Shown here one piece after another: positions 30,142 through 39,454 of a DNA stretch of 64,000 bases. The DNA lies in assembly GCA_947623175.1 (NCBI GenBank), contig CANQGK010000007.1:1-64000 (forward strand), given 5' to 3'. The position numbers were made by a program, and so were the translations under genes. The stretch is from an uncultured Clostridia bacterium (lineage in GTDB: Bacteria > Bacillota > Clostridia > Oscillospirales > Acutalibacteraceae). Every line of letters starts with the position of its first letter. The stretch's first letter is position 1. Under the pieces are notes generated by a model. The model did no database searches. It saw only the letters and a list, made by a program, of their open reading frames with translations, and was not told the DNA's origin.

Positions 30142-30447
30142 TCAAATACCCTCACGGATTTTGGCAAAGGCTTCGTCTACGGACAATCCCTCGCTGGATT
30201 GCGCCTGATTGCAGCCTTTTTCCATCATGGCGTCAAACTGCTCATCGGTCAAGCTGTCTCTTGTCGGCAGCTTGGGTACGGTAAGAGAATACGGAACGCC
30301 GCCCGTCATAATTATTTGTCTGTATAAGGTATCGATCAGAACCGAAACGGGCAGTCCGAGCTTGTCCAAAACCGCCTCCGCCTGCCGTTTGATTTCCGGC
30401 TGAACACGAGCCGTTACATTTGCGCTTTTTGTTGCCATAATAAGCAC
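30142..30447 (-). CDS. relB: RelB/DinJ family antitoxin
   Basis: NVTARVQPEIKRQAEAVLDKLGLPVSVLIDTLYRQIIMTGGVPYSLTVP. Confidence 0.85.
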   Translation of the reverse strand: MLIMATKSANVTARVQPEIKRQAEAVLDKLGLPVSVLIDTLYRQIIMTGGVPYSLTVPKLPTRDSLTDEQFDAMMEKGCNQAQSSEGLSVDEAFAKIREGI

Positions 30448-30684
30448 CTGCCTTTTCGCTTCCGATTATACCATATTGTATGGCGAATTGCAATACAATA
30501 TTCGGTAGTTTATAAAAAATTCGTATACATGTTTTCGCAGGGCATTCCTTCACTTGCCGATACGGAATGTTTGGAGAAGAAAAAGCGTCCAAGTTTTACG
30601 CTCAAACGCTGCGGTTGGGTGTTTGGCTTGCAACACACCGACAAACAGCAAATTATCTTTTGGGTTACATTTGCTTGAACAACC

Positions 30685-31620
30685 TTATTTATGATTAAAG
30701 AACTCTATCTTATTTCTTAAATCGGCTTTTACACTTTTTATTTCAATTCCTGTATTATCAAGAACAATTTTGTTTAGATTATGTAATTCACTTAAATCAG
30801 GTAATTTCGTGACATGTTTTAAATCCTGTAATCGAATTACTTCAAGATTAGTCAGTTTGCTGATAAAATCAATATTGTCTAACTTGTTTATTCTCCATAG
30901 TTCAATTTCTTTGAGAGTTGTTAAATATTTTAGATCTTCTAAATTATTATTAGAATTCCATAATAAGTGCAACTCTCGAAGATTCATTTGTTTAAAAAAC
31001 TCAAAATCTAATAATTTTATCCCCCTTAGAGAAAGCGACTCTAATACAGGAAGCTCAGCAATAAACTCTATATTCTTTTTTGCTTTTTTCCCAAGCCAAA
31101 GATTCTTCAAGGAATTGAATCTCAACAACCATTTACAATCAAATTTGATTGCTCCACCCATAGTATCCGCATTGATTACTAATTCCTCAATTTCTTCAGA
31201 TACCGATTGCAAAAAACCATAATCTCTCAAATCAAATACATCCAAATGCAATGCTTTTAAATCTAATTGTGTCAGGATCTTAAAATCTATCATATCCGGA
31301 CATGAAGGCAAATGGCAATCAATCCGCAATTTATTCAGATGAGGCATTCTTTTTAGACAAGAAATATCAAATCTGCTGCCATATAAACCATAGATACGAA
31401 AGTATAGTTCCGGTTTCTTCGCCAAAATAGAATCTATTACAGCATATGCTTCATCAGGAAGTAAACTTGATATTTGAATCCATTTAATTTTATCATCATT
31501 CACAATGGCATTTATAAATTCTTCATCTATACATTTATAACTATAGCTTTCAAGAATTGTATCCGGATTTAAAGTTGTTTTAGAAATTTCAATAAAATTC
31601 TTATTTAACCAAACGCCCAT
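30685..31620 (-). CDS. Leucine-rich-repeat protein without signal peptide
   Basis: Repeated LxxLxLxxxKxLxxIxFIxxLTNLxxIxLxxL units. Confidence 0.75.
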   Translation of the reverse strand: MGVWLNKNFIEISKTTLNPDTILESYSYKCIDEEFINAIVNDDKIKWIQISSLLPDEAYAVIDSILAKKPELYFRIYGLYGSRFDISCLKRMPHLNKLRIDCHLPSCPDMIDFKILTQLDLKALHLDVFDLRDYGFLQSVSEEIEELVINADTMGGAIKFDCKWLLRFNSLKNLWLGKKAKKNIEFIAELPVLESLSLRGIKLLDFEFFKQMNLRELHLLWNSNNNLEDLKYLTTLKEIELWRINKLDNIDFISKLTNLEVIRLQDLKHVTKLPDLSELHNLNKIVLDNTGIEIKSVKADLRNKIEFFNHK

Positions 31621-31682
31621 TTTGTCGCCTATTTCCCTTGAAAAATCCGATTTGTCAAACAGTCACCCATTCAACACCATAC

Positions 31683-32215
31683 ATTATACACCCGAATTGT
31701 GAAGAAATCTACTGCAAACAGCGATTTTCTCGGCAAAAATACCCTTCGACTATACTGTCTACTTTACGGTTTCTTGAACAACCGTAGAATATGTACTCGT
31801 ATTCGGTTAGTCAATGCAATCAGATTACAATGCGCCCGAGGCGGACGGATTTCTCCGCCGCCTGTGTCATCGTCCTTGAAATACGACAGTATTCCCGCGT
31901 CCTCTTCCTTGCCGGACGAAAAAATCCGCTCCGACTCGGGTCGAAGATTTTGCATGAGAACGCCGTTCGTGTTCCGCGCGAAGCACGGTTGAGAGCATAC
32001 TGTCGTATGGTAAGACCGTGCGACAAAGCGGGCGCGGACGTCGTTCCACGCAAAACGCATTGTAATATGATTGCATTGACTATACCTATACTCCTAAACG
32101 GAGCGTTTGGGAAAGAAAAAAGACCGCTTAATTTGTACCGAGGAACCGGTGTGCGGGCGGTCAATCTTTCGGTATTTAGTTGTGTTCAGTTCGACAAACG
32201 GGAATTTATTATTCG
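31683..32215 (-). repeat. Repeated upstream/promoter module, copy 2, interrupted by the MITE at 31810-32080
   Basis: Same flank as 29594-29850 on both sides of the insertion. Confidence 0.8.
31810..32080. mobile_element. 271-bp MITE-like element with 25-bp terminal inverted repeats and TA target duplication
   Basis: Left TIR GTCAATGCAATCAGATTACAATGCG; right CGCATTGTAATATGATTGCATTGAC (1 mismatch); empty site ggTTATAcc present at the paralogous copy (~29726). Confidence 0.85.
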
Positions 32216-32499
32216 GTGTAAAACTCGATCTTGCCGCACTCCGGGCAAATAGCCGCTTTGATTTGTTTCTCCTCTTTTTCCTTTTTCAAGGAAATATAAG
32301 ATAATAATGATGCACCGTGAATTTTTAAATCATAATTCATTTTCATTTCTTCATTGCAATTATTGCATTTCATTTATTTTTCCTCCTTCAAATTATGATT
32401 GTAAAATAACAAGTTTACCCTTACCTCCGCACCTTATAGGGGCAAAAACAAGGGAAGAAAAATCCGGTAACAAAATATAACAAAGCGCTGTCAACCGAC

Positions 32500-32611
32500 T
32501 GCGGCTCTCCATTTTAAGCAGGTCTTCAAAAACCAATAAGTCGGCAGCACTGTCGACTTATTGATGAAAAAATCGATTGCAGTGGATTTCTTCACAATTT
32601 GAGTGTATAAT
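32500..32611 (+). repeat. Repeated upstream/promoter module, copy 3
   Basis: TCTTCAAAAACC..AAGTCGGCAG..GTCGA..AAAAATCGATTGCAGTGGATTTCTTCACAATTTGAGTGTATAAT. Confidence 0.65.
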
Positions 32612-32658
32612 GGTATGGTAGAGTATGAATATCTGAAAGTTGGTAAAGAGGTGGTTTT

Positions 32659-32976
32659 ATGAAAAAGTTTTTCGTATATACCGAAGAACAAGAGCAAGAA
32701 ATTAATGAAAAATTAGGATATACTCAAAAAGAATATGATAGGTTGGGAGATGGTAAGCAATGGCAGCGAACAATAAATATTCCTAAGATAAAAGATTTTA
32801 TCCGTAGATTGAAGCAAAAGGAATGTCCTACTTGTGGTTCAAAACTTGTATGGATTAAAGAATGTACTTATATAGGCTTTAGCCTTCTTCCGGGGGTAGA
32901 TTATGGAAGTTTAAAAAAGACTTATGAAGTAAAGAAAAAAAGATATTGTCCTAATTGTCAAAAAATTTTAGAGTAG
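32659..32976 (+). CDS. Small zinc-ribbon protein
   Basis: CPTCGSKLVWIKECTYIGF...KKRYCPNCQKIL. Confidence 0.6.
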   Translation: MKKFFVYTEEQEQEINEKLGYTQKEYDRLGDGKQWQRTINIPKIKDFIRRLKQKECPTCGSKLVWIKECTYIGFSLLPGVDYGSLKKTYEVKKKRYCPNCQKILE

Positions 32977-32987
32977 AGGTGATTCAT

Positions 32988-33230
32988 ATGGAAAGAAAAG
33001 GTGTAAGAATGGTTTTCAAACCTAAAGAATTCAAATACTTTCTATTTAATAAAAAAATTTGTCCTTATTGTGGAGGAAAATTAAAAAGAATAGTAAAAAA
33101 AGAATATGTTGGAGTGGATTTTACCGCTATGACTACACCATTAGACATGTATGAATTTAGAAATTTTTATTGTTGCAACACATGTAACCGAGGGTATTCG
33201 TTGGCTGAGTTAGCTGAAGGGAGAAAATAG
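32988..33230 (+). CDS. Small zinc-ribbon protein, paralogue of the preceding ORF
   Basis: ICPYCGGKLKRIVKKEYVGVDF...FYCCNTCNRGYS. Confidence 0.6.
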   Translation: MERKGVRMVFKPKEFKYFLFNKKICPYCGGKLKRIVKKEYVGVDFTAMTTPLDMYEFRNFYCCNTCNRGYSLAELAEGRK

Positions 33231-33441
33231 AGAATGATATTATTTGCAAAAAAGGTGCTATTATATGTTTTGTGTGTTCCTTGCAGCTGTCTTTTCCGTC
33301 TCTTCCAATAATAAAGCAGAAACTATTGTTGATGACAAAGGTGAAATAATAATGAGTAAAGAATTGAGTGAAAGACAATCCGATAAATTATGAAAACCCG
33401 ACCAAAATGAAATGCGTTAATCTTTATTATCTTCCTTATCT

Positions 33442-34137
33442 TTAAAAAGGTATTTTGTATTTGCTGCTTTTGAAAAGAGATACGTACTCGTTGTTGCCGA
33501 TGATAACGTGGTCTATTAATCTTACTTTTACGGTTCGCAGGGCGGCATACATTTTTTCGGTGGTTTTTATGTCGTCGCCGCTGGGTAAGGGGTAGTTGCC
33601 GGGGTGATTATGGGATAATACGGCTATCGTAGCTTTGCGTGCCATTACAGCCTCCGCCGCCTTTCTTGTGGATGCTAAGGCGGAGGATACGTCGCCTTTA
33701 CCGATAACGTCAAATCCCACAATCCTTAATCGGTTATCCAGCGAGGTTATCGCAACCTCTTCTTCGGTTACGCCTATATATCTATCAAAAATGTATTTGT
33801 GTATATCATCTAAGCTTCCAATAGTAAAATCCGACTTTTTCTTTTCGTTTATATAATATTTCGAGATGGTTTGCACAAGCTTAATCAATGCCGCTGTCGT
33901 TTCGGCACAGCCGTTTACTTTCATAATTTCTTTCGGATTTGCTTCAAGCAAAGCTTCTATAGAACCGAATTTATCTAAAAGCAGATGAGCTGTTTCATTT
34001 GTATCTTTTCGAGGTATGCTGTAAAACAGCAGCATTTCTATTATTTTATGCGGAGGCGTATCCAAATCAAATCCCTTTTTCAAAAATTCTTCCCGAACTC
34101 TCTTTCGATGATTGTCATGAATACCTTTTTTCTTCAT
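33442..34137 (-). CDS. radC: RadC-like JAB/MPN domain protein (intact copy)
   Basis: HhH part (KVNGCAETTAALIKLV) plus SHNHPGNYPLPSGDD JAMM-like motif. Confidence 0.9.
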   Translation of the reverse strand: MKKKGIHDNHRKRVREEFLKKGFDLDTPPHKIIEMLLFYSIPRKDTNETAHLLLDKFGSIEALLEANPKEIMKVNGCAETTAALIKLVQTISKYYINEKKKSDFTIGSLDDIHKYIFDRYIGVTEEEVAITSLDNRLRIVGFDVIGKGDVSSALASTRKAAEAVMARKATIAVLSHNHPGNYPLPSGDDIKTTEKMYAALRTVKVRLIDHVIIGNNEYVSLFKSSKYKIPF

Positions 34138-34334
34138 ACTAATATTTCCTCCTTAAATTTAAGTACTTTATTTTTTATTACATTATATTGCTTGCTTACG
34201 GATTTTTCAAGGGGGAAATGATGATTTTTGTCGATTTCTTTAAAAAATTATATGAAAATTATACGTTCTCGCCCTGAAATATAACTTTTAAATTGCCTTG
34301 TTGCATTTACTTTGAGAATTTATTCAATCTGTTC

Positions 34335-34363
34335 TTGACAATTATAAATATTATTGGTATAAT
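34335..34363 (+). promoter_or_regulatory. Consensus vegetative promoter TTGACA-17-TATAAT
   Basis: TTGACA 34335-34340, 17-nt spacer, TATAAT 34358-34363. Confidence 0.8.
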
Positions 34364-34523
34364 ATCTAACGGCTTCGGATAATGTCAAGCATAATCGTTT
34401 GAAACAATGATGCCAAAAAAGACTTCGATAAAACCGCAGAAATGCGATTTTATATATGCGGATTAAGCTGTGCGCTCCGCCCCGGTATCCTCGCCGAGTA
34501 AAATTTAGAGGAAAACTAAATAA

Positions 34524-34610
34524 GCGGGTATGGCGGAATTGGCAGACGCGCTAGATTCAGGTTCTAGTGAGGGTTCCCTCATACAGGTTCAAGTCCTGCT
34601 ACCCGCACCA
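34524..34610 (+). tRNA. tRNA-Leu(CAG)
   Basis: GCGGGTA...acceptor pairing, CTAGA-TTCAGGT-TCTAG anticodon arm, long variable arm, CAGGTTCAAGTCCTG T arm, TACCCGCACCA. Confidence 0.95.
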
Positions 34611-34731
34611 AACAGTACAAATCCGAACCCTAAGTCGATAGGCTTTGGGTTCGGATTTGTCGTTTATTTCGACAATCTGAATTTGGCCTCAAGCAAAAAA
34701 CAAACCAAATTAAAAAACGGAGGTCAAGAAA

Positions 34732-35027
34732 ATGAATCTGAACGTTGGTAACATTGGCATCTGGGGATTTCGGCACTACAACTATTTGAAAAAGAGCCAT
34801 CCTTCCACCGTCGCGTGATACGTATGAGCGAAACACTTGAAAGATATCTCCAAGAGGTCAACCGGAAAGCGGAGGAAATGCTTGAATCACTCATCCGGCA
34901 GTACGCAAAAACAGAAGGCGTTACGGAGGCCCTTAAACATGCGAATCCGCTTGAATGGGTGCGCCGGATGAACAACATCCGCAACCGCGTCAAAGAAGTC
35001 ATATTGAACGAAATTATATACCGATAA
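34732..35027 (+). pseudogene. Degenerate TnpV-like gene
   Basis: MNLNVGNIGIWGFRHYNYLKKSHPSTVA then ...YAKTEGVTEALKHANPLEWVRRMNNIRNRVKEVILNEIIYR, paralogous to 17667-18125. Confidence 0.65.
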
Positions 35028-35182
35028 ACGCACGAGGCGTGGAGTTTTTGCTTCCCGCCTCGTTCGCTTAATTATTAAAATGCGATTGCCTTTCTTTTTG
35101 CTGCTTGCATTAGCGAGTTGATACCTTCAGCTATCCGCTTTTGTCGCTCTGTATTTAAAATAGGATATAGATAAATAAATCA

Positions 35183-36805
35183 TTATTTTGGCAAAACGTC
35201 GCTGAACATAATTAAATTTGCTGTTATACGTTCCCGATTCGTAAGTGGTTTTAATGTGCCGTCGGCATACAGCAGATCGAGTACCATCATGGCGGTTGTT
35301 CTGTCTATAAATTCGCTGTTCCATGCAACAATTAAATCCTGCATCTGTGCAGGAAAACGTTTGGCTTCCTGTAATGCTATCTCAAGTGCACAATCTGCAA
35401 ATTGTTCTTTGATTTTACCGTCAAGTTTCGGAATGCATGCAAAGAAATCCTTGTTGCTTCCTTTGCATATCATTATCTGAACTTTTCCGTTCTCATCAAT
35501 GAATTTGCGTTCTTTAAGTCGATTTATTTTGTCGGCATTTACAACTTTATCGCCTAATTTTTCGTTTATAAATTCATACATATATTCATAATCAACGGTA
35601 TGATTGTTTTTCCATGCACCTGCCCTTGAATCAAATCTGCTATCTATTGCCCAAGATTGTACAGTCGGATATTTTCCCGATGAACGCCACATATTTCCGC
35701 AAGCACCGTAGTCGGCTTGAACGGTCATATCGTATTCGGGATCGGAACATTCACATTCAAGATCTACAAAGGCAATATATCTTCCGCCGTCAAGATTCGA
35801 CATATAATATTTTTCGAGATCTTTATCGGAATTATAACTTTTTACCGAACAATTATTTGTCACGCCATAGAAAATCGCAGCCGCCTCGAGCAGTTGTCTG
35901 TTTCCGCTTGGAATGTAGCATTCTATACCGGATACAGCTTGCCGTACAAGGGGCACATATTCTTTTACAAGCACCTTAGCCGCCTTGAGTTTCTTTTTCA
36001 ATGTATTGTCCTGTTGTTCTTTTGAATATGTACGCGGAGAAAAATCAACGTATGTTGTATATCTGTCGCCCTTTGTTTTCACAAGATATCCGTTATTTTC
36101 AAGCAAAGTAACTTTGTCTTCAATGAATATAGGCGTAACCCCTAATTCTTCCGCGATTTCAGCGATGTTTTTGGGTTCAAAATATACGCTGTAAACAATA
36201 TTTAAACTCAATTTGTCACCCAGATAATACTCTGGCCCCCCGTTGCTTCCGACTTCGCCGCTGTGACCAAAGTCGTATGCTTTAACGGGATTAATACCAA
36301 GTGATCCCGTTTTTCTTTCCATTGTAATACCTTCTTTCAATTCATTCCTCGCTTTGTTCAAGTGCCATTTCACGGTGCCCTCAGGAAGTTGCAGACGCGA
36401 CGAAATCAACTTGATAGGCTCGTTTCTGTAGTAAAAACGAAAAACAATCTCGCATCTTGAGGAAGAAAGAAATGCAATTTCTCTCCTTAACCGTCTGATT
36501 TCTTCAGCGGAATCATCCTCTGCAAATTTTTCAACATAAGGGATATCACCAATTTCATTAATTGACACGCCATTCTGTTTCTTGACCGATGAAACATATT
36601 TTGCGTATGTGTGTTCGCAAATTCGCCAAATATATCCTTCAATATTGTATATCTCGTCCCGTCTACATAAGGATTGATAGACCTCAGCCGTCATTTCCGA
36701 CGCGAGTTCTTCCGTTTCATCAAGAGAGAATGATTTTTTATAGGCAAAACCATAAATTTTTTGAAGATATTCGGCAATGATGATATCAGCTTTTTGCTTT
36801 TCCAT
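35183..36805 (-). CDS. ECF-type sigma factor fused to a long C-terminal domain (start inferred at MEKQKADII, 36805)
   Basis: ECF region 2/4 (LPEGTVKWHLNKARNELKEGI) followed by HTH-like EIAEELGVTPIFIEDKVTLLENNGYL and a large novel domain. Confidence 0.65.
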   Translation of the reverse strand: MEKQKADIIIAEYLQKIYGFAYKKSFSLDETEELASEMTAEVYQSLCRRDEIYNIEGYIWRICEHTYAKYVSSVKKQNGVSINEIGDIPYVEKFAEDDSAEEIRRLRREIAFLSSSRCEIVFRFYYRNEPIKLISSRLQLPEGTVKWHLNKARNELKEGITMERKTGSLGINPVKAYDFGHSGEVGSNGGPEYYLGDKLSLNIVYSVYFEPKNIAEIAEELGVTPIFIEDKVTLLENNGYLVKTKGDRYTTYVDFSPRTYSKEQQDNTLKKKLKAAKVLVKEYVPLVRQAVSGIECYIPSGNRQLLEAAAIFYGVTNNCSVKSYNSDKDLEKYYMSNLDGGRYIAFVDLECECSDPEYDMTVQADYGACGNMWRSSGKYPTVQSWAIDSRFDSRAGAWKNNHTVDYEYMYEFINEKLGDKVVNADKINRLKERKFIDENGKVQIMICKGSNKDFFACIPKLDGKIKEQFADCALEIALQEAKRFPAQMQDLIVAWNSEFIDRTTAMMVLDLLYADGTLKPLTNRERITANLIMFSDVLPK

Positions 36806-36960
36806 TTTTATTTTCTCCCGAGCGCTCTCGCCTATATAGTGTAAGGGATTGAAAAAAGGTTGGCAACCCGATAAATATTTTTTTACTTCTCCATTGTTTT
36901 TCTGTTCGACTTCTGTTTTACAGCCGATCATAATCAACAAATTATTCGTCCAAAAAATTT

Positions 36961-36979
36961 CTCTCACCGACGGTGAGAG
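36961..36979 (-). terminator. Hairpin CTCTCACCG-A-CGGTGAGAG followed on minus strand by AAATTTTTT
   Basis: Perfect 9-bp stem downstream of 37013-37429. Confidence 0.55.
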
Positions 36980-37012
36980 TCATTCGTTTCCGCAATAGGT
37001 ATAGCAATGCAA

Positions 37013-37429
37013 TCAGATTACAACGTTATTCTTTACAATTAACGGTGCTTTATCATTTTTCCAACCGGAAAGTCGGATTATACGTTCGGCTAAGGTATTG
37101 ATATCGAAGGGTTTTAAAAAATAATATGCCGCTCCGGCTTCGAGAGTTTCTTTTTCGAGCCTTTGATTATCAAAGCTTGACATAACCGTTATCATAGGTT
37201 TGTCATCCATATCCTTCAATACTTCAAGAACGCCTAAAATATCAAGATTATGCATAAAAACGTCCGCCAATACAACGTCGGGCTTTTCTTTTTTTATGTA
37301 CTCTATAACCTTTTTACCGTCCTTTTCGCATAAAACAACCTGCATACCGTAAGCTTTAAAAGCTTTAGCACAGCTTTGACCAAATTCCTCTGAATCGTCA
37401 GCAATGACAATTTTAAGTCTTTTTTCCAT
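37013..37429 (-). CDS. Stand-alone receiver domain resembling the Spo0A N-terminus, no output domain
   Basis: IVIADDSEEFGQ...DVVLADVFMHNLDILGVLEVL...GAAYYFLKPFDINTLAERIIRLSG. Confidence 0.7.
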   Translation of the reverse strand: MEKRLKIVIADDSEEFGQSCAKAFKAYGMQVVLCEKDGKKVIEYIKKEKPDVVLADVFMHNLDILGVLEVLKDMDDKPMITVMSSFDNQRLEKETLEAGAAYYFLKPFDINTLAERIIRLSGWKNDKAPLIVKNNVVI

Positions 37430-37753
37430 AAAATATTCCTCCTTTGTATTTCGTTATACATATATTACCACAGTAACAAATAAAACGCAAGAGAAATAAC
37501 GAAAAAAATGCTTAAAAATTATAATTTTACAAAAATAAACCGCGTTTTACATTTTTTCACGCCATAAATATCACTTTTTCGACAATGTATTTGCCGTATG
37601 ATACATTTGATACATTTTTAGCAAAAAATCGACAAAAATTATAATTATAATTTCGACAAAAATCATCATTTTCCCCTTGAAAAATCCGTAAGCAAGCAAT
37701 ATAATGAATGTAATAAAAAATAAAGTACTTAAATTTAAGGAGGAAATATTAGT

Positions 37754-38230
37754 ATGAAGAAAAAAGCATTCATGACAATCATCGAAAGAGAGTTCGGGAA
37801 GAGTTTTTGAAAAATGGATTTTACTGTTAGATACTTAGATGATATACACAAATACATTTTTGATAGATATATAGGCGTAACCGAAGAAGAGGTTGCGATA
37901 ACCTCGCTGGATAACCGATTAAGGATTGTGGGATTTGACGTTATCGGTAAAGGCGACGTATCCTCCGCCTTAGCATCCACAAGAAAAGCGGCGGAAGCTG
38001 TAATGGCACGTAAAGCTACGATAGCCGTATTATCCCATAATCACCCCGGCGACTACCCCTTACCAAGCGGCGACGACATAAAAACCACCGAAAAAATGTA
38101 TGCCGCCTTACGAACCGTAAAAGTAAGATTAATAGACCACGTAATCATTGGCAACAACGAGTACGTATCTCTTTTCAAAAGCAGCAAATACAAATACCTT
38201 TTTAAAGATAAGGAAGAAGAAAAAGATTGA
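37754..38230 (+). pseudogene. radC copy 2, inverted, with frameshift and internal deletion removing the HhH region; ORF 37814-38230 retains the JAB domain
   Basis: Near-identical DNA to 33442-34137 apart from a deletion between GGATTT repeats. Confidence 0.85.
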
Positions 38231-38368
38231 AATATTTTATTTTGGACGAGGTTAGCACTATATAGCGCGAGAAAAACGATTAAAATTTGATTCTATATGC
38301 TGTAGCACATATTAAAGCCTTAGAGAAAAGGTTGATTATTTTTATGCGTTTGTGGGAGAGCTTTTATC

Positions 38369-38704
38369 ATGTCGATTTCAAAAAAACTGATTATTATATC
38401 TATAGTTGTAGTTGTCATAATTTCATTAATTGTATTCTTTCCCTATATAAAAGCCGAATATTTAACATTTCGGTACGGCGATGAATTTTCGGGTTTGGAA
38501 CAACAAACAAATATGTTAGAGAAAGCCAAATTTTATAAAATCATATCCTATTCAAAAGACAAAGCCACCGTTTTTTATGTTTCCGATACAGGCGATTTAA
38601 TTACATTTAAAAAAGAAAATAATGAATGGGAAATGAATGAATGGAAAACGATATGGTCTACATCCGGATCGGCAGATGGTTTTTATTGGCCGTATTACAG
38701 ATAA
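38369..38704 (+). CDS. Small membrane-anchored protein of unknown function
   Basis: N-terminal TM LIIISIVVVVIISLIVFFPYI then soluble domain. Confidence 0.5.
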   Translation: MSISKKLIIISIVVVVIISLIVFFPYIKAEYLTFRYGDEFSGLEQQTNMLEKAKFYKIISYSKDKATVFYVSDTGDLITFKKENNEWEMNEWKTIWSTSGSADGFYWPYYR

Positions 38705-39279
38705 GTTCTCTCTTTAGATCAAAAGGATATGTTTTCATAAAGAACAAGCTTGTGTTGCAAATGGCTTTGTTAATTTCCTAACAAGTAAATAATTAAGGTG
38801 AATTAGCGATGAATTATATTTTACTATTTATCAACTTAAACATTAGCTTATCAACAGGATGCATTTACCAAAGAATTGGCTGACAGATGGTCAGTAGGCG
38901 ATATAGCCTCGGATGAATTTGATGTAAATTCACCAGATGGATATACCAAACAAGATATGATCTCTTGGGCGCAAAATTACTTAAGCGAAACAATCAATAG
39001 CGTCCAATCGTAAGTTGCATTAGAACAGTCGATACAGCAGCGTTGCCCTCAAATGAAATTTTGGGGGCAGCATTTTGTAATGATATTTTAATGTGAATAA
39101 TTGAAATAGAAATATCATCTCATTACATTGTCGTATTTATAATTTTTAGTTCTTTAGAAATGGCCTAAATAAAGAATTAAAATAGAAAAGAAAAAAGCTT
39201 AGATAAGTCAAGCAACTGTTTCAAATCATCTGTCGGTAAAATCGGAAGTTTGTGTAACAATGAAATATTTCAATCTTTC

Positions 39280-39395
39280 TTATCTTTATTATCTTCCTTC
39301 TTTCTGGTGGATACGACGGCGGAGAATACGTCAGCTTCACCGATAACGTCAAATCCCATAATCCTTAATCGGTTATCCATCAAGATTATATGTCT
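39280..39395 (-). pseudogene. radC copy 3, fragment with deletion
   Basis: CTTTATTATCTTCCTT joined to TTTCTGGTGGATACGACGGCGGAGAATACGTC...ACCGATAACGTCAAATCCCATAATCC matching radC copy 1. Confidence 0.8.
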
Positions 39396-39454
39396 ACCAT
39401 TACCCGTCGCTTTTACGTCCGTTACCGGATTTGATTTTGGAGCAAACGTATGGT

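Noticed and set aside
31764-32304. Several overlapping 65-153 aa ORFs on both strands around the MITE
   Set aside because: They span the MITE boundaries and the repeated noncoding module, with no family motifs; chance ORFs.
33265-33393. 42-aa ORF MFCVFLAAVFSVSSNNKAETIVDDKGEIIMSKELSERQSDKL
   Set aside because: Could be a truncated lipoprotein, but no family or RBS support.
38870-39012. Possible gene fragment (DAFTKELADRWSVGDIASDEFDVNSPDGYTKQDMISWAQNYLSETINS)
   Set aside because: Reads like protein but has no clear start and no recognisable family; likely a relic, too weak to call.
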